Shown in pieces: positions 48,781 to 56,897 of a DNA stretch of 64,000 bases. The position numbers and the translations under genes were made by a program. The DNA comes from M3007 sp046160625 (lineage in GTDB: Bacteria > Bacteroidota > Bacteroidia > Chitinophagales > Saprospiraceae), in NCBI GenBank assembly GCA_046160625.1, contig JBJXGZ010000023.1, positions 14,448 through 78,447 on the forward strand, read 5' to 3'. The notes under the pieces were generated by a model. That model was not told the DNA's origin. It worked only from the letters and a program-made list of their open reading frames with translations, and ran no database searches. Numbering within the stretch: the first letter of the stretch is position 1; each line of letters begins with the position of its first letter.

Positions 48781-50979
48781 ATGAGCAACGCCGCCATTAC
48801 CCTCCCACGCCGCTACCCAGGCCTGCGCCCATTCGAGCGCAGCCAGAGTGCCGTGTTCCATGGAAGGCAGGATGACATTGCAAATCTTAGCAATTTAGTG
48901 ATTCGGGAGCGTCTGGTGCTTCTTTTCGCGAAATCGGGCATGGGTAAAACCTCTCTTTTGCAGGCTGGATGCGCACCCGAACTTGAACGTCAGGATTTTG
49001 TACCTGTATTTCTTCGTACCGAACGAAGCGATCGCCCTTTGCTTGCCGGCATTGGCGAAATGTTGGAGAAAAACCCTCATGTGAGCGGCAATGACAACAC
49101 TGGATTGCGGCCAGAAGCCCCTCAGACCTTGTGGGAAAAAATGAAAAGGCTCGAGTTTGATCTGGACGGCCTCCCCGCAACCCCCGTATTGGTTTTCGAT
49201 CAATTTGAAGAAGCATTCACGCTTGCTCATTTGGAAAAAAGTCGCAACCAATTCTTTCGCGAGTTGGCCGACCTTGCAAATGAAACCATGCCCGAGGAAT
49301 TGAGGGCCACGCTGTTAGAGCAATTCGAGTACGGCAATTTGGATGTAGAAACCATGCAATGGTGGGAGCAACAACCCAATGTGCGCATCGTGCTGAGCAT
49401 CCGCTCCGATTTTCTCCACATGATTGATCGTGTGAGTAAGAGCGTTCCCGGTATCCTTCGTAACCGCTACGAATTGCTGCCCCTCGATCGCGAAAAAGCG
49501 CGCAGTGCCATCACAAAACCTGCTGAACAAACAGGCAGTTATGCAAGCCGGAACTTTCTTTATGCACCTGCTGCCCTGGAAGAAATGTTGGATTTCCTTT
49601 CGGGCCGCGATGCAGCAGCTGAAGGCAAAACAACAGAAAAAGCAGAAGAGATAGAAGCCGTCAACCTCCAGATAATTTGTCAGGACGTTGAAGAACGCAT
49701 CATTGATGCCAAAAAAGAAGAAGGCTTTGAGGTTGATAGCCTTTTTTATGAAGGAAAGGAAGGATTGCGAAACTCGATCCGAAATTTTTACCAAAACCAA
49801 CTCGGTCTCTTCCCCAAGGCATACCTGGATCGTATTACACAAAAGGAACAGCAAGGTGCCCCTATCTCGACTGTGGACAAAACCCTGATTGGCAAACCGG
49901 TAGATGAGCTCCACCAAACTGCCCGTCGGCTTATAGAAGAAAGTCTCGTCACGCCCGGCAACCGCCGAAATAGCGTGGTTGACGACACGCTGATCAGTGA
50001 TTTTCAAGTGACTCCAGATTTCCTCGATACACTGGTGGACAAAAGTCGGCTGCTCCGCAAAGAACCCAGGCTCGACGATTTTTACTACGAAATCAGCCAT
50101 GACACGCTGCTACCCGCTGTCATCGAATCGCGCAATTTGCGTAGAGACAAAGAGCTGGCCGACCGTCAAAGAGCTGAATACCGCGCTCAATTAGACGAAG
50201 AGGCCAAACGCCGGGAGGCCGTTGAAGCAGAACTTATGGCAACCCGTCGGCAGCGGAAAATGGCGCGTAGGGTGGCCATTACTTCACTACTAACGCTCTT
50301 AGTCTGCTTGGGGTTTGCCATTCGGTTTATTGACGAATACGTGGAAAATGCTCGAAGCCAATTGCGGCAGGCCGAATTTTATGTCTACCACGAACTTTAC
50401 GATGCCGCCGACCACGCTTACAACGACTTAAGCAACCGTCCTCGTCGCTGTTGGATACTTAGAAACATTAAGCCACATAAAGATGTAAAGGAGGAATACA
50501 AGCTGGTAAAACGGTTCCACAAAGCTTTTGTAGTGGTGGACAGCAATTTTATTTTTGCCGATTCCTTGATGCTGGTCAATAATTATTCGTTTGCGTTAAA
50601 GCATTACCGATTGGCGGAAGATTCTTTGCAAGCCTACCGCTCGCTCAATGCACAATTCTCCCACGACACCTTGCACAACGACTGGCGCGTGGATCCACAA
50701 CTCATTGATTCAAAAGACGATCTGATTGATAAACGTATTTACAACGCGAACCAAACGCTCGTTCGCGAGTTTAAAATAAGCCAACGCGAATACGAATCCT
50801 TTGTGGAGGCCAGGGTGTGGGGTCAAGCGCTTCGCAACCTCCGCCGAATGAAACAACTTTTGCCCGCGCACCCATCTGATGAAGCTGACTTGCAAAACGC
50901 GCTGAAAATCCTGGAACTTCCCAGCGAATACGTCAAAAAGGAGCTCCGCAAATGCGAGGCGAAATTGAATGGATTGTAG
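48781..50979 (+). CDS. nSTAND1-like P-loop NTPase with membrane helix and helical C-terminus
   Basis: 732 residues from the ATG at 48781 (MSNAAITLPRRYPGLRPFER). The block YPGLRPF is the hallmark of the novel STAND NTPase 1 group. Walker A is AKSGMGKTS (K56), Walker B VLVFDQFEEAF (D140), and a sensor-type IVLSIRSDF follows. A winged-helix region ends in YYEISHDTLLPAVIE. A helical coiled stretch and one transmembrane helix (about 497-517) follow, then a TPR-like tail of about 200 residues. STAND proteins are signal-activated oligomerising switches in defence or signalling; no effector domain is recognisable here. Confidence 0.88.
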   Translation: MSNAAITLPRRYPGLRPFERSQSAVFHGRQDDIANLSNLVIRERLVLLFAKSGMGKTSLLQAGCAPELERQDFVPVFLRTERSDRPLLAGIGEMLEKNPHVSGNDNTGLRPEAPQTLWEKMKRLEFDLDGLPATPVLVFDQFEEAFTLAHLEKSRNQFFRELADLANETMPEELRATLLEQFEYGNLDVETMQWWEQQPNVRIVLSIRSDFLHMIDRVSKSVPGILRNRYELLPLDREKARSAITKPAEQTGSYASRNFLYAPAALEEMLDFLSGRDAAAEGKTTEKAEEIEAVNLQIICQDVEERIIDAKKEEGFEVDSLFYEGKEGLRNSIRNFYQNQLGLFPKAYLDRITQKEQQGAPISTVDKTLIGKPVDELHQTARRLIEESLVTPGNRRNSVVDDTLISDFQVTPDFLDTLVDKSRLLRKEPRLDDFYYEISHDTLLPAVIESRNLRRDKELADRQRAEYRAQLDEEAKRREAVEAELMATRRQRKMARRVAITSLLTLLVCLGFAIRFIDEYVENARSQLRQAEFYVYHELYDAADHAYNDLSNRPRRCWILRNIKPHKDVKEEYKLVKRFHKAFVVVDSNFIFADSLMLVNNYSFALKHYRLAEDSLQAYRSLNAQFSHDTLHNDWRVDPQLIDSKDDLIDKRIYNANQTLVREFKISQREYESFVEARVWGQALRNLRRMKQLLPAHPSDEADLQNALKILELPSEYVKKELRKCEAKLNGL

Positions 50980-50981
50980 TT

Positions 50982-51073
50982 TATTTGGTTAATTGGGGAT
51001 TTGGTTATTCGAGCAGTCAAGCTTGTGTCCCCAAATCCCCAAATCCCCAAATAACCAAATAACCAAATAACCA
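50982..51073. repeat. Inverted 'ccaaataa/ttatttgg' units
   Basis: 50982-51009 carries ttatttggttaattgggg... and 51029-51073 the complementary ccccaaatccccaaataaccaaataacc units, so the region between the nSTAND and M23 genes can form an imperfect hairpin. The unit also occurs in frame at 17125-17170. Confidence 0.8.
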
Positions 51074-51080
51074 TACACTG

Positions 51081-52028
51081 ATGCAAAAATTCTTCGCTTT
51101 TCTAAAGCAATTCGTCAATTTCTTCCGCAGGCACGGCGATGACGACCGTAGCCTGATGGAGAAATTGCGTGATAAATATCGCCTTGTCATCATGAACGAT
51201 GACACTTTTGAGGAAGTCTCTTCCGTAAAACTTACGCCATTGGCGGTATATATTGGGCTTAGCTCGCTCATTGTTGGCACGGCTATTTTGGTCACGATGC
51301 TCATTATTTGGACCCCATTGAAGCGTTACATACCTGGTTACGGCGACTTTACGCGCGATTCTGAAATTGCAGAACTGACGGGCAAAGTTGCCAGCCTTGA
51401 AAATGAAATTGAGGCTCACCGCCTTTACAACGACAATATCCGCAAAATCCTGACGGGCGATCTGAAAGACATGAGCGAGGAATCAGTCAAAAAACAAGGT
51501 CAGCCCGAAAACCCTGCTGATACGATGCCCAAAGACATAGATCGCATCCCGGAGGACGAAAAACTACGCTCCGCCGTGGCCACTGGCACCTTTACCTCCG
51601 ACCCAAAGGCCGTAGCTGCCCCCCTTGCGAGCCTTGCACGCGAAATACCTCTGGAGCAACTTTTCTTTATGCCCCCCGTAAGCGGCGAGGTTACCGCCAA
51701 ATTTGATTTGTCGAAAACCCACTTTGGAATTGATGTCAGCGCTCCCAAAAACACCGCTGTAAAAAGCGCCGCCGACGGCTCCGTCATTTCAGCAGGTTAC
51801 ACTGTGGAAACCGGCTATAGCATTGCTGTACAGCACCCGAACAATGTTGTGACAATTTACAAACACAACTCCGTGTTGCTCCGCCGCGAAGGAGACAATG
51901 TGAAAGCCGGCGAAGCCATCGCCATAATCGGCAACTCCGGGGAAAATACCTCTGGTCCGCACATTCACTTTGAACTTTGGCACAAAGGTCGGGCGGTAGA
52001 TCCTGCGCTTTACATCAATTTTAAGTAA
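51081..52028 (+). CDS. M23-family (LytM) metallopeptidase
   Basis: 315 residues: a short cytoplasmic N-terminus, one transmembrane helix at about 54-78 (LAVYIGLSSLIVGTAILVTM), a coiled coil (about 92-125) and a C-terminal M23 domain. Zinc ligands are H214 and D218 (HFGIDVSAP) and H296, with H294 the catalytic partner (GPHIHFELWHKG). Either an active endopeptidase on peptide cross-links or a divisome activator; the full set of ligands suggests activity. Overlaps the convergent acyltransferase gene by 8 bp. Confidence 0.94.
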   Translation: MQKFFAFLKQFVNFFRRHGDDDRSLMEKLRDKYRLVIMNDDTFEEVSSVKLTPLAVYIGLSSLIVGTAILVTMLIIWTPLKRYIPGYGDFTRDSEIAELTGKVASLENEIEAHRLYNDNIRKILTGDLKDMSEESVKKQGQPENPADTMPKDIDRIPEDEKLRSAVATGTFTSDPKAVAAPLASLAREIPLEQLFFMPPVSGEVTAKFDLSKTHFGIDVSAPKNTAVKSAADGSVISAGYTVETGYSIAVQHPNNVVTIYKHNSVLLRREGDNVKAGEAIAIIGNSGENTSGPHIHFELWHKGRAVDPALYINFK

Positions 52029-53121
52029 CCCGCTGCCCACCAGGTAACACCCGAATCAGTGCAATGGCTAAAAAAGTCAAGCCATAAATCATGGAAGCTA
52101 GAAACGGAGCAACAAAAATTGGGTGTGCCATGCTGTGCCAATAGCCCAATTTTCCGCAGTAATCCATGACCAAAACGTGGGCAAAGTAGATGCCAAAACT
52201 CGCCGCTGAAAAATCACGCTCAATATCCAGTAACGGGCTGCTGTTGAAAGCAGTTTTGGCAAGCAAAAACCAGCCTATTGCCGAAATGGCCACATTGGGC
52301 GTGAGGTAATCATAGAAATAGACATTGGTGTGCCCGTCCCAGAAAAAAGTATTGATACAGTAAGAAGCAAGCATGGTGGCGGCTGTTCCTATTGCGATAA
52401 GACTTGTGGCAAACAGGTTTGGAGAGAATTGATCAAAAATTGTACGGCTTCCGAGGAAATAGCCCATCACAAAATAGCCACAGTTATTGGTAAAAAGTTC
52501 GAAATAGATGCCAATCGGCATTTGGCAATACACCGCCAACGCCTTGTAAATCCAGGTGCCTACCGACCACATCACGAAGAAATACATAAAGTCTTGATTC
52601 GACGCCGAGCGCACCCAGGGCCGCAAAATTGGATACACCAAATACAACCCGATGATGAGGTAAATAAACCATAGGTGGTAATGCACAGGGCCTGTCACGA
52701 TGCTTTTGAGCGCCTCACCAATAGTAGCAGGAGTCCCTTTTGCCATAAACCCGTAGAAACAATAAATGAGCATCCAGAACACAGCTGGAATCACCACACG
52801 CGAGAATCTTCTTTTCAAAAAATCGGGCAGCGGATAGTCTTTCCCCAATAACAAATAGCCACTAAGCATCACAAACAACGGTACTGCGGGGCGGGTAAGC
52901 GAATTCCAAAAATTGCCCGCCCACCAAAAGGAGCCATTAAAATCATGCCCTTCGCCATGCGCAACGGGCGCAGCTACGTGAATGCCAATGACCATGAGCG
53001 TGGCGAGATTGCGCAAACGGTCGGGCCAGGGGGATGGTGTTTGGCGACCCTCCTTCGCTAAAGCTACGGTGGGTAAATTGCTGATGGGTGATTGGCTGGT
53101 CGTCGTTATTGGTTCGCTCAT
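52021..53121 (-). CDS. Acyltransferase 3 (OafA-type) membrane protein
   Basis: 366 residues with about ten transmembrane helices. The pattern RLRNLATLMVIGIHVAAPVA gives the conserved histidine of helix 1, RPAVPLFVMLSGYLLLGKDY the next block, and KRRFSRVVIPAVFWMLIYC the arginine cluster that binds the acyl donor. Such proteins acylate surface sugars or glycans. Residues 15-26 (NLPTVALAKEGR) are encoded by the same repeat element as PSFAKATAGK of the propeller protein, read from the opposite strand. Its stop overlaps the M23 gene. Confidence 0.92.
   Translation of the reverse strand: MSEPITTTSQSPISNLPTVALAKEGRQTPSPWPDRLRNLATLMVIGIHVAAPVAHGEGHDFNGSFWWAGNFWNSLTRPAVPLFVMLSGYLLLGKDYPLPDFLKRRFSRVVIPAVFWMLIYCFYGFMAKGTPATIGEALKSIVTGPVHYHLWFIYLIIGLYLVYPILRPWVRSASNQDFMYFFVMWSVGTWIYKALAVYCQMPIGIYFELFTNNCGYFVMGYFLGSRTIFDQFSPNLFATSLIAIGTAATMLASYCINTFFWDGHTNVYFYDYLTPNVAISAIGWFLLAKTAFNSSPLLDIERDFSAASFGIYFAHVLVMDYCGKLGYWHSMAHPIFVAPFLASMIYGLTFLAIALIRVLPGGQRVT
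53047..53077. repeat. 'PSFAKATAGK' repeat element, copy 2
   Basis: Matches 26777-26807 at 26 of 31 positions, the first 18 being identical. Here the coding strand is the complement, giving NLPTVALAKEGR near the start of the acyltransferase. Confidence 0.8.
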
Positions 53122-53215
53122 ACTTTTGATAAGTAAGGGCAGAAAGGTAATGTGTATCCGACTTTCAAACTACTCAAACCCTTCAAACATTTCCAACCCC
53201 TCAAACCCCTTTCCA

Positions 53216-53223
53216 TACATTTG
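53216..53223 (+). promoter_or_regulatory. -7 promoter element (TACATTTG) of the SDR gene
   Basis: Exact TAnnTTTG match 17 bases before the ATG at 53241. Confidence 0.5.
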
Positions 53224-53240
53224 CCCAAAATCTCCCACAC

Positions 53241-53951
53241 ATGATGAACAAAACCGCTGTAATCACTGGAGCCACCAAAGGCCTGGGACGCGCCATTGCC
53301 GAAATTTTTGCCCAAAATGGTTTCGACCTCTGTGTTTGCGCCCGAACAGAAGCCGATCTGGAAGCCATGGAACGCGATTGGGCGGAGCAATTCCCAGCGC
53401 AAAAACTGCACACTTTTTCTGTTGACGTGAGCAAAAAAGCAGAGGTTCGGGAATTTGGGGACTTCGTACGCAGCATTTTTCCGCGACTCGATGTACTGAT
53501 AAACAATGCAGGTCTTTTCTTGCCCGGCAAGATTTCAGAAGAACAGGAGGGTACGCTCGAAACCCAACTGGAGACCAACCTTTTCAGCGCCTACCACCTC
53601 ACCCGTGCCTTGCTGCCAATTATGATCCCGCAAGGACGCGGGCATATATTCAATATGTGCAGCATCGCCAGTTTTATGGCCTACCCGAATGGCGGTTCGT
53701 ATAGCATCAGTAAATTTGCCCTGCTCGGTTTTTCCAAAGTGCTGCGGGAGGAGATGAAACCTAAAGGCTTGAAGGTCACTTCTATTATGCCCGGCGCGGC
53801 ATGGTCAGATTCCTGGACGGGCGTGGATTTGCCTATTGAGCGGCTGATGCAAGCCAGCGATGTGGCCAAAGCAATTTGGGGTTGCTACGATATGAGCGAT
53901 GCGGCGGTGGTGGAGGAGTTGGTGTTGAGACCGCAGTTGGGAGATTTGTGA
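53241..53951 (+). CDS. Short-chain dehydrogenase/reductase
   Basis: 236 residues, cytoplasmic, NAD(P)-dependent oxidoreductase. Cofactor motif TGATKGLGRA (residues 9-18), LINNAG (about 90-95), and active-site Y154-x-x-x-K158 (YSISK) are present, with serine in the preceding NMCSIASF. The start could be either of two adjacent ATGs (53241, 53244). Substrate unknown. Ends 3 bp before the convergent ctlX gene. Confidence 0.95.
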   Translation: MMNKTAVITGATKGLGRAIAEIFAQNGFDLCVCARTEADLEAMERDWAEQFPAQKLHTFSVDVSKKAEVREFGDFVRSIFPRLDVLINNAGLFLPGKISEEQEGTLETQLETNLFSAYHLTRALLPIMIPQGRGHIFNMCSIASFMAYPNGGSYSISKFALLGFSKVLREEMKPKGLKVTSIMPGAAWSDSWTGVDLPIERLMQASDVAKAIWGCYDMSDAAVVEELVLRPQLGDL

Positions 53952-53954
53952 GCA

Positions 53955-54890
53955 TTAACCTTTAGGCAAAAAAACCTCCGCCATCATACACCTCGCCGAG
54001 CCGCCGCCATAGGTCTCAATAGTGTCAATCGGCGCATGAAGCAGTTGTGTATGGCCTTCCAATTTTTTGATTTGGGCAGGCAAAAGGGCGCGATAGGCTT
54101 GGCTCGACATGACGAGGATGGTTTGCCCCTCAATATCACGCACTTGGAGCATATTGCCCGCAAAAGCGTTCATTTGCGCCAGTGAGATGTCCACAATTTC
54201 TTTCCCCGTTTCCCTGAATTTTTCATCCAACATTTTACGCTCCGAAGCATCGCGTACAGAATCCATACAGATGACCACGAAAGTTTCGCCAAGAGCCATC
54301 ATCACGTTGGTGTGGTAAATGTCCTGGCCATTTCCGTCTACTGCATGGAACACAACTTTTTGGTAACCAATGGCCTGGCATAGTTCTTCGAGCAGCGATG
54401 CATTTGTGCGGGGGCTTAGACAAGCGTAGGCGAGGCGGTGTTGGTGATCGAAAATAATACTGCCCGTTCCTTCCAAAAAGTGTTCGGATGCTTCACTGGT
54501 TTCAAATTTTAGTCGCCGATCCGAGTGAAATCCTTTTTTCAATACGGTTTCGATGATGGCATCGCTGCGCTCCATGCGCCGTGTGGGAGCGAACATAGGA
54601 TACGTGACCACAAATCCTTCCTGGTGGAAAGTGACCCAGTTGTTCGGGAACACCGCATCTGGTTTCACGGGCACAGAAGTGTCTTCGGCCACGATAACAT
54701 CCACACCAGCAGCGCGCAATTGCGTAACAAATCCATCGAACTCTTGCATGGCGCGTTCGCGCATTTCAGCGGCGCTCAGTTTGCCGTCGCGACTTTGAAA
54801 AGCGTTGCTGGCGGCGGTTTCTTCGTTGAAAGCGAAATTAGCCGGTCGTACCATGAGGATGTGGGGGGTAGTTTGCTGACGCGTTGCCAT
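53955..54890 (-). CDS. ctlX: Citrulline hydrolase / arginine deiminase-related protein
   Basis: 311 residues from the ATG at 54890; the frame extends to 55028 but the added part is repeat-derived. Member of the guanidino-group-modifying superfamily, closest in pattern to the CtlX citrulline-utilisation hydrolases of Bacteroidota: VKPDAVFPNNWVTFHQEG, EGTGSIIFDH, catalytic H193 (QDIYHTNVMMALGE) and nucleophile C301 (GGGSARCMMAEVF). The reaction would release ammonia from citrulline or a related compound. A -7 element lies at 54956-54949 on the minus strand. Confidence 0.9.
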   Translation of the reverse strand: MATRQQTTPHILMVRPANFAFNEETAASNAFQSRDGKLSAAEMRERAMQEFDGFVTQLRAAGVDVIVAEDTSVPVKPDAVFPNNWVTFHQEGFVVTYPMFAPTRRMERSDAIIETVLKKGFHSDRRLKFETSEASEHFLEGTGSIIFDHQHRLAYACLSPRTNASLLEELCQAIGYQKVVFHAVDGNGQDIYHTNVMMALGETFVVICMDSVRDASERKMLDEKFRETGKEIVDISLAQMNAFAGNMLQVRDIEGQTILVMSSQAYRALLPAQIKKLEGHTQLLHAPIDTIETYGGGSARCMMAEVFLPKG

Positions 54891-55008
54891 TGATTCGATT
54901 GTTGTGATTGATTCGATTGTTCGATTCAAGCGTTGATATTTGCAGCGGCAAAAATAGCGATGAGTTCGTACCAATCGTAATAATCGAATCAATCGAAAAA
55001 TCGATTCA
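54891..55008. repeat. Inverted 'attcgattg' units between ctlX and the DUF3667 gene
   Basis: 54891-54930 carries attcgatt/gattcgatt repeats, and 54972-55008 the complementary aatcgaatcaatcg units. The gap is shared by two divergent genes. The -7 element of ctlX (TATTTTTG on the minus strand, 54956-54949) lies between the arms. Confidence 0.75.
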
Positions 55009-56121
55009 ATGAAAAAATACTGCCGCAATTGCTACCACCCACTGCCATACAAGGCAAAGTTCTGCGCCCATTGTGGACAAAGGGACACGGATGGGCGCAT
55101 TGGCTTGAAGAATTTGATGGGGCGGATTTGGAACAACACCTTTCACCTGGAAGGGAAATTTATCCGGACGTCCTGGCAACTTTTTGTGCCGGGCATGGTG
55201 AGCAAGGAGTTTTTTAAAGGCAAACAAGACCGGTACCCCCATCCGATTCGAATGTTTGCCATCGTGATGTTCTTGTTTCTTTTCTTGCTCAATTCGATGT
55301 TGAAAAGCAATGAGGGAAAAAACAACGAAGTGCTCTTTTCCCCCATAACAACGGTCAAAAACGAAACAGGCGACACACTTGTAAAAGAAAGATCCTTCAC
55401 CCTATTTGAGCAGATGAAGTACAACGCCATGCTCTACGATATGCAAAAGGATTTTGAGCGCCTACCCGCCGAATTGAAAACACCGCAGGTACAAAGCGCG
55501 GTGGACAGCCTGCTGAATTCTTTTGCGGGTCGCTATAATTTGGAGCATAAAGCGCTAATGGACACTCTTTTGCAGGAGTCTCTCGACAGCATTGGAATTG
55601 GATTTAGCGGTGTAGAAATTTCGGTACTTGATATTGTTCGCTTGGAACCGAATGAGATTATCCAACGCTACCAACTTACGGGTTGGTTCGACAAATTGAT
55701 GCTGCGCCAAGGCATCAAATCAATCAAAACCCCCGATGCGCTGGCACATGCATACATCGGAAGTCTTACTTGGACCATTCTAATTTTGGTGGCTTTAATG
55801 TCGGGCGTATTGGCGCTGCTCTATTGGCGACAACACCATTATTATGTAGAGCATTTCATATTCCTGCTCCATTTTCACACAGGTACAATGCTTATCCTGA
55901 TGCTGGTCATAATAGGCTATCTTATCAGTATTTGGGATGAAAGCGTCATCCAATGGGCGGCCATTTTGCCTGCTCCAGCCATGTATTTGGCGCTTTGGAG
56001 GTATTACGGACAAGGCTGGTTTAAGACTTTTGTCAAATGGATGATTTATGGGTTTTTGTACATTTTCGCATTTTCGCTTTCGTTTGTGCTGGGCTTGCTG
56101 GTCGTCTTTGCAATGTTTTAG
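55009..56121 (+). CDS. DUF3667 zinc-ribbon membrane protein
   Basis: 370 residues. A short zinc ribbon with C5, C8, C19 and C22 (MKKYCRNCYHPLPYKAKFCA, then HCG) precedes the DUF3667 block WNNTFHLEGKFIRTSWQLF. Transmembrane helices at about 83-98, 255-275, 290-315, 325-345 and 350-370. The family is typical of Bacteroidota and uncharacterised. Convergent 4-bp overlap with the next gene. Confidence 0.88.
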   Translation: MKKYCRNCYHPLPYKAKFCAHCGQRDTDGRIGLKNLMGRIWNNTFHLEGKFIRTSWQLFVPGMVSKEFFKGKQDRYPHPIRMFAIVMFLFLFLLNSMLKSNEGKNNEVLFSPITTVKNETGDTLVKERSFTLFEQMKYNAMLYDMQKDFERLPAELKTPQVQSAVDSLLNSFAGRYNLEHKALMDTLLQESLDSIGIGFSGVEISVLDIVRLEPNEIIQRYQLTGWFDKLMLRQGIKSIKTPDALAHAYIGSLTWTILILVALMSGVLALLYWRQHHYYVEHFIFLLHFHTGTMLILMLVIIGYLISIWDESVIQWAAILPAPAMYLALWRYYGQGWFKTFVKWMIYGFLYIFAFSLSFVLGLLVVFAMF

Positions 56122-56615
56122 ACTAAGCGTTTGTGCCAACTTTTCCCGAATGGCACCAGCCACTTTTCTGCAAGGTCCGACTTGGTCTGCACAAGTGAAT
56201 TGGCCATGAGCGTTTCATGGTTGATATGCCCGGATTGAACGAGCGCCATAAATTCCGGGCGGTTGGCAAATTGCATTTCACCCTGCTCGTTTACCCAGGC
56301 AAAGCGCATACGTTCAAAAAAATCTGCGCCAATTGCTTCCCCTAATTGTTCCAGAAAATGCACGGATTTGTCAATCGAACAGCCGCTCGCACCGGCTTGT
56401 GTTTCATCTACCATCAACACAAGGAATTGATTTTCAAAAACTTCTGCCTTGGCTAAAAGTGCCTGGTTGTGCGCGGTCCATTGCTGACAAAATGCGTCCA
56501 GATTTTTTTGGGCAATGGCTGATTCATCGGCAGTAAGTGCGCGATTGGAAGTATAAACCCAGACTCGGGAGTCGGGGGAGAAAGTGATATTGGATGCAAG
56601 CGTAGGTGTAGACAT
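56118..56615 (-). CDS. Conserved Bacteroidota protein of unknown function
   Basis: 165 residues, no signal peptide. The patterns SRVWVYTSNRALTADE, FCQQWTAHNQALLAKAEVF, LMVDETQAGASGCSIDKSVH and ADFFERM are typical of a conserved family in this phylum that databases sometimes label an ABC transporter ATPase; no Walker motif is present, so that label is not supported. Cytoplasmic and probably monofunctional; role unknown. Confidence 0.8.
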   Translation of the reverse strand: MSTPTLASNITFSPDSRVWVYTSNRALTADESAIAQKNLDAFCQQWTAHNQALLAKAEVFENQFLVLMVDETQAGASGCSIDKSVHFLEQLGEAIGADFFERMRFAWVNEQGEMQFANRPEFMALVQSGHINHETLMANSLVQTKSDLAEKWLVPFGKSWHKRLV

Positions 56616-56897
56616 TGCGTTGCTATTGAGGACTTAATAGGCTTTAATACCGTAACAATTTTTTTTTGACAGGATTTACAGGATGTACAGGATTATGTCG
56701 GCTTCGCCGACTTGCTCAGATCATTGATTTGTAATTTTTCCAGACGATCCTCTGTAACAAACATCCAAGCTATGGTGTCGGCGTAGCCGACAGAATAATC
56801 CTGTACATCCTGTTTATCCTGTCAAAAAATATAACACTTGGTGGACAGTCCATACAATTAGGTTTGAAAAAGCCTCTGAAATCTTAAATTGTAGTCG
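56616..56897. repeat. Gap with ~50-bp inverted repeat of ATCCTGTnn units
   Basis: Arms 56661-56711 and 56777-56830 pair with only a few mismatches. Outer parts are T/A-runs plus gacagg and the 9-base units (ggatttaca-ggatgtaca-gg); inner parts are gtcggcttcgccgac-type hairpins. The central 65 bases show no gene. The element separates two genes on the minus strand. Confidence 0.85.

Noticed and set aside
54891..55028. 46-residue N-terminal extension of CtlX
   Set aside because: Encoded by attcgatt repeats and upstream of the -7 element; family proteins start at the later ATG.
56118..56615. ABC transporter ATPase label for this family
   Set aside because: No Walker A, signature or Walker B motif is present.
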